A DNA stretch of 64,000 nt, from assembly GCF_020880415.1 (NCBI RefSeq), contig NZ_JAJIUJ010000034.1, positions 1 to 64,000 of the forward strand. Reading direction: 5' to 3'. The notes under the pieces are model-generated. The model saw nothing but the letters and a program-made list of their open reading frames with translations, was not told the origin of the DNA and searched no databases. This document shows, one piece after another, positions 53,367 through 62,569 of the stretch. This DNA comes from Xanthomonas euvesicatoria pv. euvesicatoria (GTDB lineage Bacteria; Pseudomonadota; Gammaproteobacteria; Xanthomonadales; Xanthomonadaceae). Position 1 is the first letter of the stretch; the number at the start of each line of letters is the position of its first letter. The position numbers and the translations under genes were made by a program.

Positions 53367-54826
53367 TGGCACCGACAATGAGCGTGACTTCCGCGATTTC
53401 GCAATGGCCCGATGTGGACCAGCTGTATCGCCGCTTCGATGCGTTGGTCAAACAGCCGATGCGGCCGGTCCGGCGCGAAGGCATGGACAAGGTGATGCGC
53501 TACTTCGAGCAGCGCTGCCAAGGCTCCAAGCAGTTGGGCGACGCCGCGCAGCGGGTGATTCCCGGCGGCGTGCAGCACAACCTGGCCTTCAATTACCCGT
53601 TCTCGCTGGCGATGCGCAGCGCCGAGGGCGCCTACCTGACCGACGTCGACGACAACCGCTACATCGATTTCCTGCAGGCCGGCGGACCGACCTTGCTCGG
53701 CTCCAACCCGCCGGCGTTGCGCGCACGCGTCAACGAGGTGCTGGACCAGTGCGGACCGGTGACCGGACTGCTGCACGAATACGAGGTCAAACTGGCCGAG
53801 CTGGTCTGCGCCAGCATGCCGGCGGTGGAGATGGTGCGCCTGCTCGGTTCGGGAACCGAGGCGGTGATGGGCGCGGTGCGCCTGGCGCGCGCGTATACCC
53901 GCAAGCGCTGGATCATCAAGATCGGCGGTGCGTATCACGGCTGGAGCGACCAGTTGGTGTACGGCCTGCGCCTGCCCGGCACCGGCCGCATGGAAGCGAT
54001 CGGCATTCCGCGTGGGGCGACCGCGCATACCCAGGAATGCCTGCCCAACGATCTGGACGCGTTGCGCCGCAAGCTGCAATTCAATCGCCTGCGCGGCGGC
54101 ACCGCGGCGGTGCTGCTGGAACCGCTGGGGCCGGAGAGCGGCACCCGCCCGGTGCATGCGGACTACAACCGCCAGGTGCGCGCGCTGTGCGACGAGTTCG
54201 GGGCGCTGCTGATCTTCGACGAAGTGGTCACCGGTTTCCGGTTGGGCCCCGGCGGTGCGCAAGGCTACTTCGGCGTTGCGCCGGACATCACCGTGCTGGG
54301 CAAGTGCCTGGCCGGCGGCTATCCGATGGCCGGGGCGATCGGGGGCCGCCGCGAGGTCATGATGAGCCTGGTGGGCGGCATCGGCACGACCGCGCGGCGC
54401 GCCTTTGTCGGCGGCACGCTCTCGGCCAATCCGCTGTCCTGCGTGGCCGGCTACTACGCGTTGCTGGAAGCGCAGCAGAACGATGCCGCCGGCCGCGCCG
54501 GTCGCGCCGGCGATCGCCTGCGTGCGGGTCTGGAGGCGATCATCCAGCGCCGCGGATTGCCGTACGTGGTCTACAACATGGGCTCGATCGTGCACCTGCA
54601 GACCTCCGGCGTGCTGCTGCTGGACACCGGCAACCTCTACAAACTCTGGCGCGTGCGCAACGAAGCCAAGGCGCGCAAGCACATGATGGAAGAGATGGGC
54701 GCGGCGTATTCGGCGCATGGCCTGATCACCCTGGCCGGTAGCCGCATCTACACCAGCATGGCCGACACCGATGCGGTGATCGACGAGGCCCTGAACCGTT
54801 TCGACGATGTCTTCGCACTGGTCTGA
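53363..54826 (+). CDS. Class III aminotransferase, glutamate-1-semialdehyde mutase-like
   Basis: PLP-dependent enzyme of about 487 residues. ATG 53363 overlaps the aldolase stop; ATG 53366 and 53378 are also in frame. Catalytic Lys in TVLGKCLAGG (about residue 314), PLP-stacking region 'LFDEV'-type LLIFDEVVTGFRLGPGG, phosphate-site GSGTEAVMGAVRLARAYT, and the conserved opening RVIPGGVQHN of the glutamate-1-semialdehyde aminomutase branch. It is not the housekeeping HemL by context and has an extra N-terminal 70 residues. It presumably adds or moves an amino group on a product of the neighbouring aldolase pathway; substrate unknown. Confidence 0.88.
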   Translation: MMAPTMSVTSAISQWPDVDQLYRRFDALVKQPMRPVRREGMDKVMRYFEQRCQGSKQLGDAAQRVIPGGVQHNLAFNYPFSLAMRSAEGAYLTDVDDNRYIDFLQAGGPTLLGSNPPALRARVNEVLDQCGPVTGLLHEYEVKLAELVCASMPAVEMVRLLGSGTEAVMGAVRLARAYTRKRWIIKIGGAYHGWSDQLVYGLRLPGTGRMEAIGIPRGATAHTQECLPNDLDALRRKLQFNRLRGGTAAVLLEPLGPESGTRPVHADYNRQVRALCDEFGALLIFDEVVTGFRLGPGGAQGYFGVAPDITVLGKCLAGGYPMAGAIGGRREVMMSLVGGIGTTARRAFVGGTLSANPLSCVAGYYALLEAQQNDAAGRAGRAGDRLRAGLEAIIQRRGLPYVVYNMGSIVHLQTSGVLLLDTGNLYKLWRVRNEAKARKHMMEEMGAAYSAHGLITLAGSRIYTSMADTDAVIDEALNRFDDVFALV

Positions 54827-54830
54827 GCCG

Positions 54831-55472
54831 ATGAACGCCACCGATGCCCTGCGCGACACCTGGCTGCAGACCCGCGAACGGCTGCAGGCCTCCCACTTGC
54901 TCGGCGACGATGACGCGGCCTTGTCGGTGCGTTGCCCGGGCGCCACGCAGATGTGGATCGGCAGCGCCACCGCGTCAACGCCGCTGCTGCTGGACTGGCG
55001 CGAGGATGCCGCGCTGGATGCGGCGCAGCGCCTGCATGCGCAGGTCTATGCGCAGCGTGGCGATGTGGGGGCGGTGGCGTGGTCGGCCGGTGCCTTCGGC
55101 CACTGCCTGGCCGACTGCGGCGGCGCGTTGCCGCAGGTGTTCGACGAACAGGCGCGGCATCTGGGGCCGATGCCGCCGCCGGTGCGCGCGGCCGACGCGG
55201 CGGCCACGCTGGCCGGGGCGATCGGCAATGCCGTGCTGGTGGCACGGCGGCCGCTGTGCCTGGGTACCAGTGCGCGTCGCCTGGCGCTGAACATCGCGTT
55301 GTTCGAAAAGTGCGCAAAGGCGTATGTGCTGGCGGCGGCCACCGGAGGACCCACCCGGCAGCTGCCGTGGTGGGTGCGTCGCATCGCCAACGGGCGTCTG
55401 CGCAAGGACCAGGTACGTGCGAGCGCCGCATTCGCCAATGGCGCCCTGCCCACCGAAAGCACGGCCTACTGA
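54831..55472 (+). CDS. Degenerate class II aldolase-like protein
   Basis: A 213-residue protein whose fold can be traced against the aldolase three genes upstream: 'RLQASHLLGDDDAALSVRCPG' corresponds to the loop after the first helix, VAWSAGAFGHCLADCGG to the place of the His-x-His zinc pair, and 'VLVARRPLCLGTSARRLALNIALFEKCAKAYVLAA' to the RNHG-containing C-terminal part. The zinc-binding histidines are absent, so ordinary aldolase chemistry is unlikely; it might be a partner subunit. Assignment to the family is by remote similarity only. It starts four bases after the aminotransferase stop. Confidence 0.6.
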   Translation: MNATDALRDTWLQTRERLQASHLLGDDDAALSVRCPGATQMWIGSATASTPLLLDWREDAALDAAQRLHAQVYAQRGDVGAVAWSAGAFGHCLADCGGALPQVFDEQARHLGPMPPPVRAADAAATLAGAIGNAVLVARRPLCLGTSARRLALNIALFEKCAKAYVLAAATGGPTRQLPWWVRRIANGRLRKDQVRASAAFANGALPTESTAY

Positions 55473-55481
55473 GGGCATCTC

Positions 55482-56690
55482 ATGCGCAGCAGTCATCCAC
55501 CCGCGTTGTCCGCCGTGGCCGTTCCCGCCTCGCAGGGATTGCCGTCCGGTTTGTTGATCGGTTCGATCGCCCTGCTCATCCTGGGCGTGCAGCCGATCCT
55601 GCTGGGAACATTGGTCGAGCAGAAGCTGATCACGCTCTCCGGCGTGGGCATCGTGGCAATGGGGGAGATCGTCGCGCTCGGCCTGGGCGTGGCGCTGGGC
55701 GATGCGCTGTTGCCGCACCGCTGGCAGCGCCAGGTCGCCGTGCTGGCGGCGCTGTTGGCGGCACTGCTGGACCTGGCCACCACCCAGGCGGTCGGCGACA
55801 CCGCATTCGTGCTGGTACGCGCAGCTGCCGGCCTGGCGGAGGGGCTGCTGCTGTGGGTGGCGACCCTGACCATCGTGCGCGCGGCCAAGCCGGATCGGGT
55901 CACCGCGGTGTTCATGCTGACCCAGGCGGTGGCGCAGATCGCACTGGCGAACCTGCTGGCGTTGTGGGTGCTGCCGTCCACCGGCTGGAAAGGCGGTTTC
56001 GTGGCGCTGGGCGCGGTGACGCTGTGCGCGGCCCTGCTGACACCGTTGCTGCCGGCGACCCTGTCTGCGGTGAGCGCAACCGCGCCGGCCAGCCGCGTGC
56101 GCTGGTCGCCGACAACCCTGTTGCCCTTGCTGATTGCCTTCGTGCAGATGGCCGCGACCGGCGCGCTGTGGGCGTACCTGGAACCGTTGGGGTTGCGCGC
56201 GGGCCTGGATGCCGGGGCGGTGCAGGCGCACACCTCGCTGGTGCTGGCGATGCAGATCGTCGGCGCGCTGGCGGCGATCTGGTGGGTGCGCCGGCTCGGT
56301 CACGCGCGCACCCTGGTGGTCGGCAGCCTGGTGCTGGCAGCGGTGGCGGCCATCATGGCGCGTGCGGCGCCGGCCGGCACTGCCGCGTTCACGGTTGCCT
56401 GCGTGGGCTTCGGCCTGGTCTGGATGTTCCTGATGCCCTTCCACGTGGGCCTGGCGTTCGGTGCCGACGCGCATGGCCGGGTGGCGGTGCTGGTGCCGGC
56501 GGTGCAGTTGCTGGGATCGGCAGCTGGCCCCTTGCTCGCTTCGCTGCTGCTACAGCACGATGATCCGGCTCCGGTACCGGCGTTCAGTCTGGCCGCCGCA
56601 TTGCTGGCGGCGGTCCTGGCGGCGGCAGCCGGCCGCGACCAGCGCCGCCGGGCGCCGGCCGGAGCGCAGCAGAACAGGGGGGATCGATGA
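55482..56690 (+). CDS. MFS transporter
   Basis: Inner-membrane carrier, 402 residues with about 12 hydrophobic segments. The segment 'AAGLAEGLLLWVATLTIVRAAKPDRVTAVFMLTQ' is MFS-like; no sugar-family signature is obvious. Starts nine bases after the aldolase-like gene, so it belongs to the operon, as importer of the substrate or exporter of a product. Direction and substrate cannot be read from sequence. Confidence 0.85.
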   Translation: MRSSHPPALSAVAVPASQGLPSGLLIGSIALLILGVQPILLGTLVEQKLITLSGVGIVAMGEIVALGLGVALGDALLPHRWQRQVAVLAALLAALLDLATTQAVGDTAFVLVRAAAGLAEGLLLWVATLTIVRAAKPDRVTAVFMLTQAVAQIALANLLALWVLPSTGWKGGFVALGAVTLCAALLTPLLPATLSAVSATAPASRVRWSPTTLLPLLIAFVQMAATGALWAYLEPLGLRAGLDAGAVQAHTSLVLAMQIVGALAAIWWVRRLGHARTLVVGSLVLAAVAAIMARAAPAGTAAFTVACVGFGLVWMFLMPFHVGLAFGADAHGRVAVLVPAVQLLGSAAGPLLASLLLQHDDPAPVPAFSLAAALLAAVLAAAAGRDQRRRAPAGAQQNRGDR

Positions 56691-56792
56691 GCGACAGCGT
56701 GTGCGGAATGGGCCGCAGCGTGCCGGCGCGTCCGGCGCGCCGGTCGCGGATGCGTTTGCAGTGTGTGCGCTTGCAGCAGGGGCGTGCGCGTC

Positions 56793-58229
56793 ATGCACGC
56801 TGACCTGGACGTCTGCGCCGAGGACATCGCGGCACTGTTCGCCGCCCAGCAGCCGGTGGCCGCGGCCTGGCGCAGTTCCACCGCCGCGCAGCGGCGCGAG
56901 CGCCTGCGCGCGTTGCGCAGCGCGCTGCTGGCGCGGCGGCAGGCCCTGTATGCCGCCTTTGCCGGCGACTTCGGCAAGCCGGCACTGGAAGTGGAGCTGA
57001 GCGAGCTGTTGCCGGTGGTCGACGAAATCGCCGCCGCCATCGCCGGGCTGCCGCGCTGGATGCGCCCGCGCAAGGTGTCGCCCACCTTGCTGACGCTGGG
57101 CACGCACGCGCAGATCGGCTATCAGCCCAAGGGCCGCTGCCTGATCATCGGACCATGGAATTATCCGGTTGCCACCGTGCTGGGGCCGCTGGTCTCGGCG
57201 CTGGCGGCAGGCAACACCGCCATCCTCAAGCCGTCCGAATTCACCCCGCAGGTCAACGCGGTGCTGCGCGAGCTGCTGGCCGAGGCGTTCGACCCTTCCG
57301 AAGTGGCGATGGTGCAGGGCGGGGTGGCCACTGCGCAGCGCTTGCTGGCCTGCCCGTTCGACCATGTGTTCTTCACCGGCTCACCGGCAGTGGGGCGGCA
57401 GGTCATGGCCGCCGCTGCCGCCCAGCTGGCCTCGGTGACGCTGGAGCTGGGCGGCAAATCGCCGGGCATCGTCGACCGCAGCGCCAACCTGGAACGCGCC
57501 GCGCAGGTGCTGGTGTGGGGCAAGCTGGTCAATGCCGGGCAGACCTGCGTCGCGCCCGATACGCTGTTCGTGCATCGCGAGGTCCGCACGGCGCTGCTGC
57601 AGCGGTGCCGCGAACTGCTGGCGCAGCGCTACGGCAGCAGCGCGGCGGCGGTGGCTGCCAGCCCCGACCTGGCGCGCATGATCCATGTCGGCCATGCGGC
57701 GCGCTTGGCGGCCCTGATCGATGAAGCGCGCGCTGCCGGTGCCGAGCTGGTGGCCGGCGGCGAGCATGACGTGGCGCAGCGTTTCATCGCCCCGACGGTA
57801 CTGGCCGATGTTCCGGAACACGCGCGCATCGCGCAGGAAGAAATCTTCGGCCCGGTGCTGCCGGTGGTGACCTTCGACCATCTCGACACCGTGCTCGCCG
57901 GGCTCGACGCCGCCGCCAAGCCGTTGGCGCTGTATCTGTGGAGCAACGATGCCGCACAGGTCGCCCGCGTGCTGGCGCGCAGCAGCTCCGGCAGCGTGGT
58001 GGTCAATCACTGCCTGCAGCAATTCATGCACACCGGCTTGCCGTTCGGCGGCATTGGCCAGTCGGGGATCGGCAGCGCGCATGGCATGCATGGATTCAAG
58101 GCGTTTTCGCACGAACGTGCGGTATTGCGCGGCGGCCGCCTGCTGACCGCGCGGGCCTTCTTTCCGCCGTATCGGGGCTGGCAGCACCGCGTGGCCACCG
58201 CATTGACCGCCTGGCTGGCCCGCCGATGA
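56793..58229 (+). CDS. Aldehyde dehydrogenase, coniferyl-aldehyde type (ALDH class 3-like)
   Basis: NAD(P)-dependent oxidation of an aldehyde to an acid, 478 residues from ATG 56793; a longer frame starts at 56763. The NAD-phosphate region 'IIGPWNYPVATVLGPL', the general-base Glu in LELGGKSPGI and the nucleophile Cys in GQTCVAPD (about residue 252) are present, with the 'EEIFGPVLPVVTF' segment later. The short size and a hydrophobic C-terminus (YRGWQHRVATALTAWLARR) resemble class 3 and coniferyl aldehyde dehydrogenases. A 102-base gap separates it from the MFS gene, so it is probably the last operon gene or has its own promoter. Confidence 0.9.
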   Translation: MHADLDVCAEDIAALFAAQQPVAAAWRSSTAAQRRERLRALRSALLARRQALYAAFAGDFGKPALEVELSELLPVVDEIAAAIAGLPRWMRPRKVSPTLLTLGTHAQIGYQPKGRCLIIGPWNYPVATVLGPLVSALAAGNTAILKPSEFTPQVNAVLRELLAEAFDPSEVAMVQGGVATAQRLLACPFDHVFFTGSPAVGRQVMAAAAAQLASVTLELGGKSPGIVDRSANLERAAQVLVWGKLVNAGQTCVAPDTLFVHREVRTALLQRCRELLAQRYGSSAAAVAASPDLARMIHVGHAARLAALIDEARAAGAELVAGGEHDVAQRFIAPTVLADVPEHARIAQEEIFGPVLPVVTFDHLDTVLAGLDAAAKPLALYLWSNDAAQVARVLARSSSGSVVVNHCLQQFMHTGLPFGGIGQSGIGSAHGMHGFKAFSHERAVLRGGRLLTARAFFPPYRGWQHRVATALTAWLARR

Positions 58230-58440
58230 CGCGCGCGGCACAGATCGCCCGCGACGCAGCGCGTATGATGTGGCTCTGGCAAACACCGGCCGTGCAGGCG
58301 CATGGCTTGGCGGTGGCATGGCGCTACTGCAGACGATGGACGCCGCCTGGCCGGCGCAATGCAGCAGCGACGCAACGGCGCAGGTGCAGTCGCGGTGGTC
58401 TGGCCGACGCATCACTCCGTGTTCGAGGAATCCCCCGCCC

Positions 58441-59187
58441 ATGTCCACGACCAAGTCCCGTCCGCGCGCGCCGCTCAAGGCGCCTGCGCCCAGGCTGACC
58501 GGCAACAAGCTCCCGGCCCAGCATCGCGCGACCGAGACCTACGAACATATCCTGGCGGTGACCGCGCAATTGCTCGGCGATGTCGGCGTGGAACGGCTGT
58601 CCACCAATCTGGTCTGTGCGCATGCCGGACTGACGCCACCGGCGCTGTACCGCTACTTTCCCAACAAATATGCCTTGTTGTCCGAGCTCGGCACGCGCCT
58701 GATGCAGCGGCAGAACGCGCTGGTGCCCAAGTGGATCACGCCGCAGGCGATGTCCGGTTCGCGCGAACAGGTGCAGCAGGCGCTGACCGGCTTGGTGCTG
58801 GAGACCTACCGGGTGACCAAGGCCACCGAGGGCGGTGTCTGGATCCTGCGCGCGCTGCGTGCGGTGCCGGCCTTGCAGCAGGTGCGCCTGGACTCGCACG
58901 CGCAGGTCACCAAGGCGCAGGTGCGCATGCTCGCCGAATTCTTCCCCGATGCAGACCCGCGCCAACTGCGTCTGGTCAGCCGCATCGTGGTGGACCTGAT
59001 CTATGCGACCGTGGAGCTGCTGTTCGATGTGCGACTGAGCAGCCGTGCGGTGGCCGAGACAGTCGGCACGATGATCGCCGGCCACGTCGAGCAGTTGCGC
59101 GATGCAACGGCCGATGTGCCGAAAGGCAGCGCTGTGGAGCGCCGGCGAGGTTCGCCACCGGCACGGCGTTCAAACCGCGCTGGGTGA
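58441..59187 (+). CDS. TetR-family transcriptional regulator
   Basis: One-component repressor, 248 residues. Start ATG 58441 (MSTTKSRPRAPLKAPAPRLTG) is preferred; the longer frame upstream is not conserved. The TetR DNA-binding helices lie in 'ILAVTAQLLGDVGVERLSTNLVCAHAGLTPPALYRYFPNKYALL', with LSTNLVCAHAGLTPPALYRYF as the helix-turn-helix. The ligand domain is unassigned. The gene follows the aldehyde dehydrogenase and is the likely regulator of the operon, an inference from position. Its basic C-terminal tail is low complexity. Confidence 0.9.
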   Translation: MSTTKSRPRAPLKAPAPRLTGNKLPAQHRATETYEHILAVTAQLLGDVGVERLSTNLVCAHAGLTPPALYRYFPNKYALLSELGTRLMQRQNALVPKWITPQAMSGSREQVQQALTGLVLETYRVTKATEGGVWILRALRAVPALQQVRLDSHAQVTKAQVRMLAEFFPDADPRQLRLVSRIVVDLIYATVELLFDVRLSSRAVAETVGTMIAGHVEQLRDATADVPKGSAVERRRGSPPARRSNRAG

Positions 59188-59319
59188 TGGGCCGGCAGCG
59201 GGCGCGGTCGTCAGAGCCTGCGAAGGACGCGCCTTCCCTGCACCGAGGCATCTGGCAGGTGCAATGCGGCTGCTCGCAGGCGCTGAATGCCGCAAGCACA
59301 CCTGCGCCGCATGCAACGC

Positions 59320-60342
59320 TCAGGGCAATGACGGCAGCACGAGCAGATCCTGCAGTTCCGGTCCGCCGCCGCGGTTGCCGCTGCCTGCGGCGATGTACAG
59401 ATCCTCGCCCACCTGTGCCGCCTGCGTGCCGTGCCTGCCGCGCGGCAAGGCCGGACCGGTCTCCCACCGCGCGGTGGCCGGGTCGTAGGACTCCACCTCC
59501 GCGTGGCCGGCGACCTGGGCCGTGCTTTCGCCGCCCAACAGCATGACCCGGCCGTGATGCGCGACGGTTGCCGCGCCCGCGCGCGGGGTGGGCAGCGTGG
59601 CATCGGCCACCGACCAGGTGGCCTGCCGCAGATCGTAGATATCCAGCTGCGGAATTGTTTGCGACAGCGTGTCGCCGGTGTCGTGCGAAGACCGGCGCCC
59701 GCCGCCCGCGTAGAGCTTGCCGTCGAGCACCACGGCCTGGAAGTGATCGCGCGCATGCGGCGCATCGGGCAGGCGCGTCCAGCGCTGGGTCCGCGTGTCG
59801 AAGGCGTCCAGCCAGGGCACATAGCCGCTGTTGTGGCCACGCGTATTGCCACCCACCAGATACAGCACTCCGTCGTGCGCGACGGTACCGGCCGAACCGC
59901 GGCGGCGATCGGCAGGAATCTCCGCGCCCGTCTGCCAGCGGTCGGTGGCCGGGTCGTAGATCAGCAGATGCGTCAACGCCGCTTCGTTGGGATAGTCGCC
60001 GGTAAACCCGCCCACCAGATAGAGCTTGCCTGCCCAGACCGCCGCCTGGGCGTGGTTGACCGCCAATGGCGGTGCGCTGCCGCGCGACCAGCGCCGGGTG
60101 CGGGTATCGAAGATATCCAGCGGGCGTTCGCCGCGACCGCCGAGCAAATACAGGCGCTCGCCAATGGCGGCCATGCTGTTTTCGTGGCGTGCGTGCGGCT
60201 CGCCCTGCGCCTGCACCGCGCGCCATTGCTGCTTGCTGGTCGATCCGGCTGGTTCGAGGTCATTGGCCTGCCCGCTGACAGGCATGCTTGCGGTCACCAC
60301 GAGCAGGAACACCGCGCAGAAAGACGTTGCCAAGCGATGCAT
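59320..60342 (-). CDS. Kelch-repeat exported protein
   Basis: A 340-residue beta-propeller protein with signal peptide MHRLATSFCAVFLLVVTASMPVSG. Repeating kelch units, about 50 residues each, carry GG doublets and Trp: 'RLYLLGGRGERPLDIFDTRTRRWSRG', 'LYLVGGFTGDYPNEA', 'LYLVGGNTRGHN', 'LYAGGGRRSS', 'VMLLGGESTAQ'. Five to six blades can be counted. Periplasmic or secreted; kelch proteins in this setting act as epimerases, lectin-like binders or scaffolds. No catalytic residues could be named. It is convergent with the TetR gene. Confidence 0.9.
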   Translation of the reverse strand: MHRLATSFCAVFLLVVTASMPVSGQANDLEPAGSTSKQQWRAVQAQGEPHARHENSMAAIGERLYLLGGRGERPLDIFDTRTRRWSRGSAPPLAVNHAQAAVWAGKLYLVGGFTGDYPNEAALTHLLIYDPATDRWQTGAEIPADRRRGSAGTVAHDGVLYLVGGNTRGHNSGYVPWLDAFDTRTQRWTRLPDAPHARDHFQAVVLDGKLYAGGGRRSSHDTGDTLSQTIPQLDIYDLRQATWSVADATLPTPRAGAATVAHHGRVMLLGGESTAQVAGHAEVESYDPATARWETGPALPRGRHGTQAAQVGEDLYIAAGSGNRGGGPELQDLLVLPSLP

Positions 60343-60637
60343 CGGTGTTCCTTGGTTGCAAAGAGCGGCCAGTCTACTTACCTGTCGACGCACCGCCATA
60401 GCAGAAAGCGGACAGAGCCGCGACGCGCGTAGCGACCGCGACAGTGCAGCGCTGTCACCACGCTGACGATGGCAGTGGTCGATCATCTGCATTGCGGTGT
60501 TGCAGCCGGATACGCAGTGCACTTCATCAAACCCAGTGCCTTTGCTGCTTGCAAGTGCCAGGGGAGACGCCGGCTCTTCACGTCCGACAGCACCGCGTAT
60601 GCAAACACTACCGCGACCGCAATGACAGGAGACCTGC

Positions 60638-61555
60638 GTGACGCGTTCCCCGACAACTTCCCGTTCGGCGACAACGCCGCCCAAGAGCGTCGCCGCTGCA
60701 GCGGCGCGTGGACTGCGCCTGCGCGAGCAGCACGGCCGTGGCGGTACCGCCGTTGGTGTGGCGCGTGCGCGCGATCTCTCCGCGCAAACGTCGCTGTCTG
60801 CACAGACCATTGGACGCATGCATTCGTACTTCGCGCGACACAGCGTGGACAAGAGCGGCAAGGGCTGGGCGGATGCCAAGGCGCCATCGGCCGGCTACAT
60901 CGCCTGGCTGCTCTGGGGCGGCGATGCAGGCCAGCGCTGGGCAGCGCGTGTGTACGCGCGCCTGCACCAGGCAAGCGCGACGAAGGGCGCCAGCAGCGGA
61001 AATGGCTCGAAAAAGACTGCTGTAAAGAAGGTTAAAGCAAAGAAGAGTGCAACCAGGCAAGCCGCAGCCAAAAAAACGGCGGCCAAGAAGTCAGCAAAAA
61101 AGACAGTCGCAAAAAAGACCGCACCGAATAAGCGCACCACGAAAAAAACGGCGGCCGCAAGCGCCTCTGCCAGAAAGACTGCATCGTCCAAGGTCGCAAG
61201 CAAGGCAAGCAAGGCAAGCAAGAAAGCTGCAGCAAGGAGCAGCGCGGCTGAGAAGAAAGGCGCGACCAAGAAAGCGCCATCAAGGCGCACTGCGGCCAAG
61301 AAGAAGAGCACCTCCACAGCTGCGAAACAGCGTGCAGGCAAGACGTCCGCGCCCTGGAGCACGTCCAGCCCAAAGAGCGCTTCGCGCTCCAAGCCACTGT
61401 CTGCATCGCAGAAGACCCAGGCCCGCAAGCGCGCAAAAGCCGCAGGCCGCCCATATCCGAATCTGGTGGACAACATGGCCGTCGCCAGCAAGCGCAGCAC
61501 GAGCAAGCGTGCGGCCAAGTCCGGCGGCACGAAACAGCGTGCAGGGAAGAAATAG
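60638..61555 (+). CDS. Basic histone-H1-like protein with phage-type N-terminal domain
   Basis: A 305-residue protein of two unlike parts. The N-terminal ~110 residues ('LRLREQHGRGGTAVGVARARDL', then 'SYFARHSVDKSGKGW' and 'PSAGYIAWLLWGGDAGQRWA') resemble a small domain I recall from phage-encoded proteins. The next 190 residues are a Lys/Ala/Ser-rich tail with many KKTAAKK-type repeats as in histone H1-like proteins, ending 'RKRAKAAGRPYPNLVDNM'. The GTG start at 60638 has a caggagacc ribosome site. Role in nucleoid binding is inferred from composition. A tail of this type often varies in repeat length between strains. Confidence 0.75.
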   Translation: MTRSPTTSRSATTPPKSVAAAAARGLRLREQHGRGGTAVGVARARDLSAQTSLSAQTIGRMHSYFARHSVDKSGKGWADAKAPSAGYIAWLLWGGDAGQRWAARVYARLHQASATKGASSGNGSKKTAVKKVKAKKSATRQAAAKKTAAKKSAKKTVAKKTAPNKRTTKKTAAASASARKTASSKVASKASKASKKAAARSSAAEKKGATKKAPSRRTAAKKKSTSTAAKQRAGKTSAPWSTSSPKSASRSKPLSASQKTQARKRAKAAGRPYPNLVDNMAVASKRSTSKRAAKSGGTKQRAGKK

Positions 61556-61652
61556 CGGTATCGTTAACGCGCGTTTGTGCGTGCTGCGCTCGGAGGTGCG
61601 GCGGCACAGGCCCGTCTCTTGTCGGCATGCCCCCGGTCCGAGGCAGTGCCGA

Positions 61653-61811
61653 CTAAGCCGTGGAGCGGTGGCGCTTGCTGTCGCCCCGGCATCGGTCCGA
61701 GCAGTACTTCACCTGGTCCCACACACGCTCCCACTTCTTGCGCCAACGAAACGGCCGCCCGCATTGCACGCAGACCTTCTCCGGTAGATCCTGTTTTTTG
61801 CGTGTTGCCAT
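61653..61811 (-). CDS. DUF2256 small zinc-ribbon protein
   Basis: A 52-residue protein, MATRKKQDLPEKVCVQCGRPF, with CVQC and YCSDRC pairs spaced like a zinc ribbon and the 'RPFRWRKKWERVWDQVKYC' block characteristic of DUF2256. Function unknown. The start CAT complement at 61809-61811 is unambiguous. It is convergent with the H1-like gene. Confidence 0.85.
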   Translation of the reverse strand: MATRKKQDLPEKVCVQCGRPFRWRKKWERVWDQVKYCSDRCRGDSKRHRSTA

Positions 61812-62041
61812 AGGCTGGAAGGACTGGGACACGTGTCGGTGCAGGGGGGTGCAAAGCATGTCATAGCGAGGTCCACTGCAAAATGCCGTCTCGGACTTCA
61901 TGCAGGCAGCTGCCCAGAACACAGCAGTACATGGGCGGGGAGACCGGCGCGCACGCTTTGTTATAGTTCGCAGGAAGCGGTTTGGCGGCACGTCTCGGAC
62001 ATCGCAAGGCGGCACGCTCACATTCTCAAACAAGGACGTGC

Positions 62042-62461
62042 GTGAAAACATTGTTGCTGGTCGCGTCGGCCCTTTTGTACGTTGCCGCACTCTGCCTTCC
62101 TGCACTGCATGGTGGTGCCGAGCACGTGAGCGGCGTTGTCCTGCTCCTGTTCGGCTGGATCCAGGTGCTCGACGGCCAATGCGTCGCCTGGTTAGGCAAC
62201 CTGCTGTTCTTCAGTGCGTGGCTCTGTTACCTCTTCAAATCAGATAGGACGGCATTGGGCCTGCTGCTGTCGGCATGCCTGATCGGCATGGATACCTTTC
62301 GTGCCACCCGCTATCTGAAAAACGAAGCCGGACACGAAGTGATGATCGACCGGATAGGCGCAGCCTTCTACGTATGGGAGCTGAGCTTTCTGGTCCTGGT
62401 GATCGTAGTGCTGATGCGTCTGTCGGAGACGCGTGGCGTCACGCGACCGAATACGGTTTGA
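62042..62461 (+). CDS. Small integral membrane protein
   Basis: A 139-residue protein with four hydrophobic segments (MKTLLLVASALLYVAAL-type start, VVLLLFGWIQVLD, LLFFSAWLCYLF, SFLVLVIVVLMR). Start GTG 62042 follows an aaggacg ribosome site. 'DRIGAAFYVWELSF' sits before the last segment. No family could be recognised. It is isolated between small genes. Confidence 0.7.
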   Translation: MKTLLLVASALLYVAALCLPALHGGAEHVSGVVLLLFGWIQVLDGQCVAWLGNLLFFSAWLCYLFKSDRTALGLLLSACLIGMDTFRATRYLKNEAGHEVMIDRIGAAFYVWELSFLVLVIVVLMRLSETRGVTRPNTV

Positions 62462-62569
62462 TACCGTAACCGCCGCCAGGACTTTTAAGGCGCGTGGGGA
62501 GCGAGCCTGTCACTTCCATCGAGCTGCTCACATAAGCGCTTCTGAAGCTTGGACACACGGAGGTTGGTC

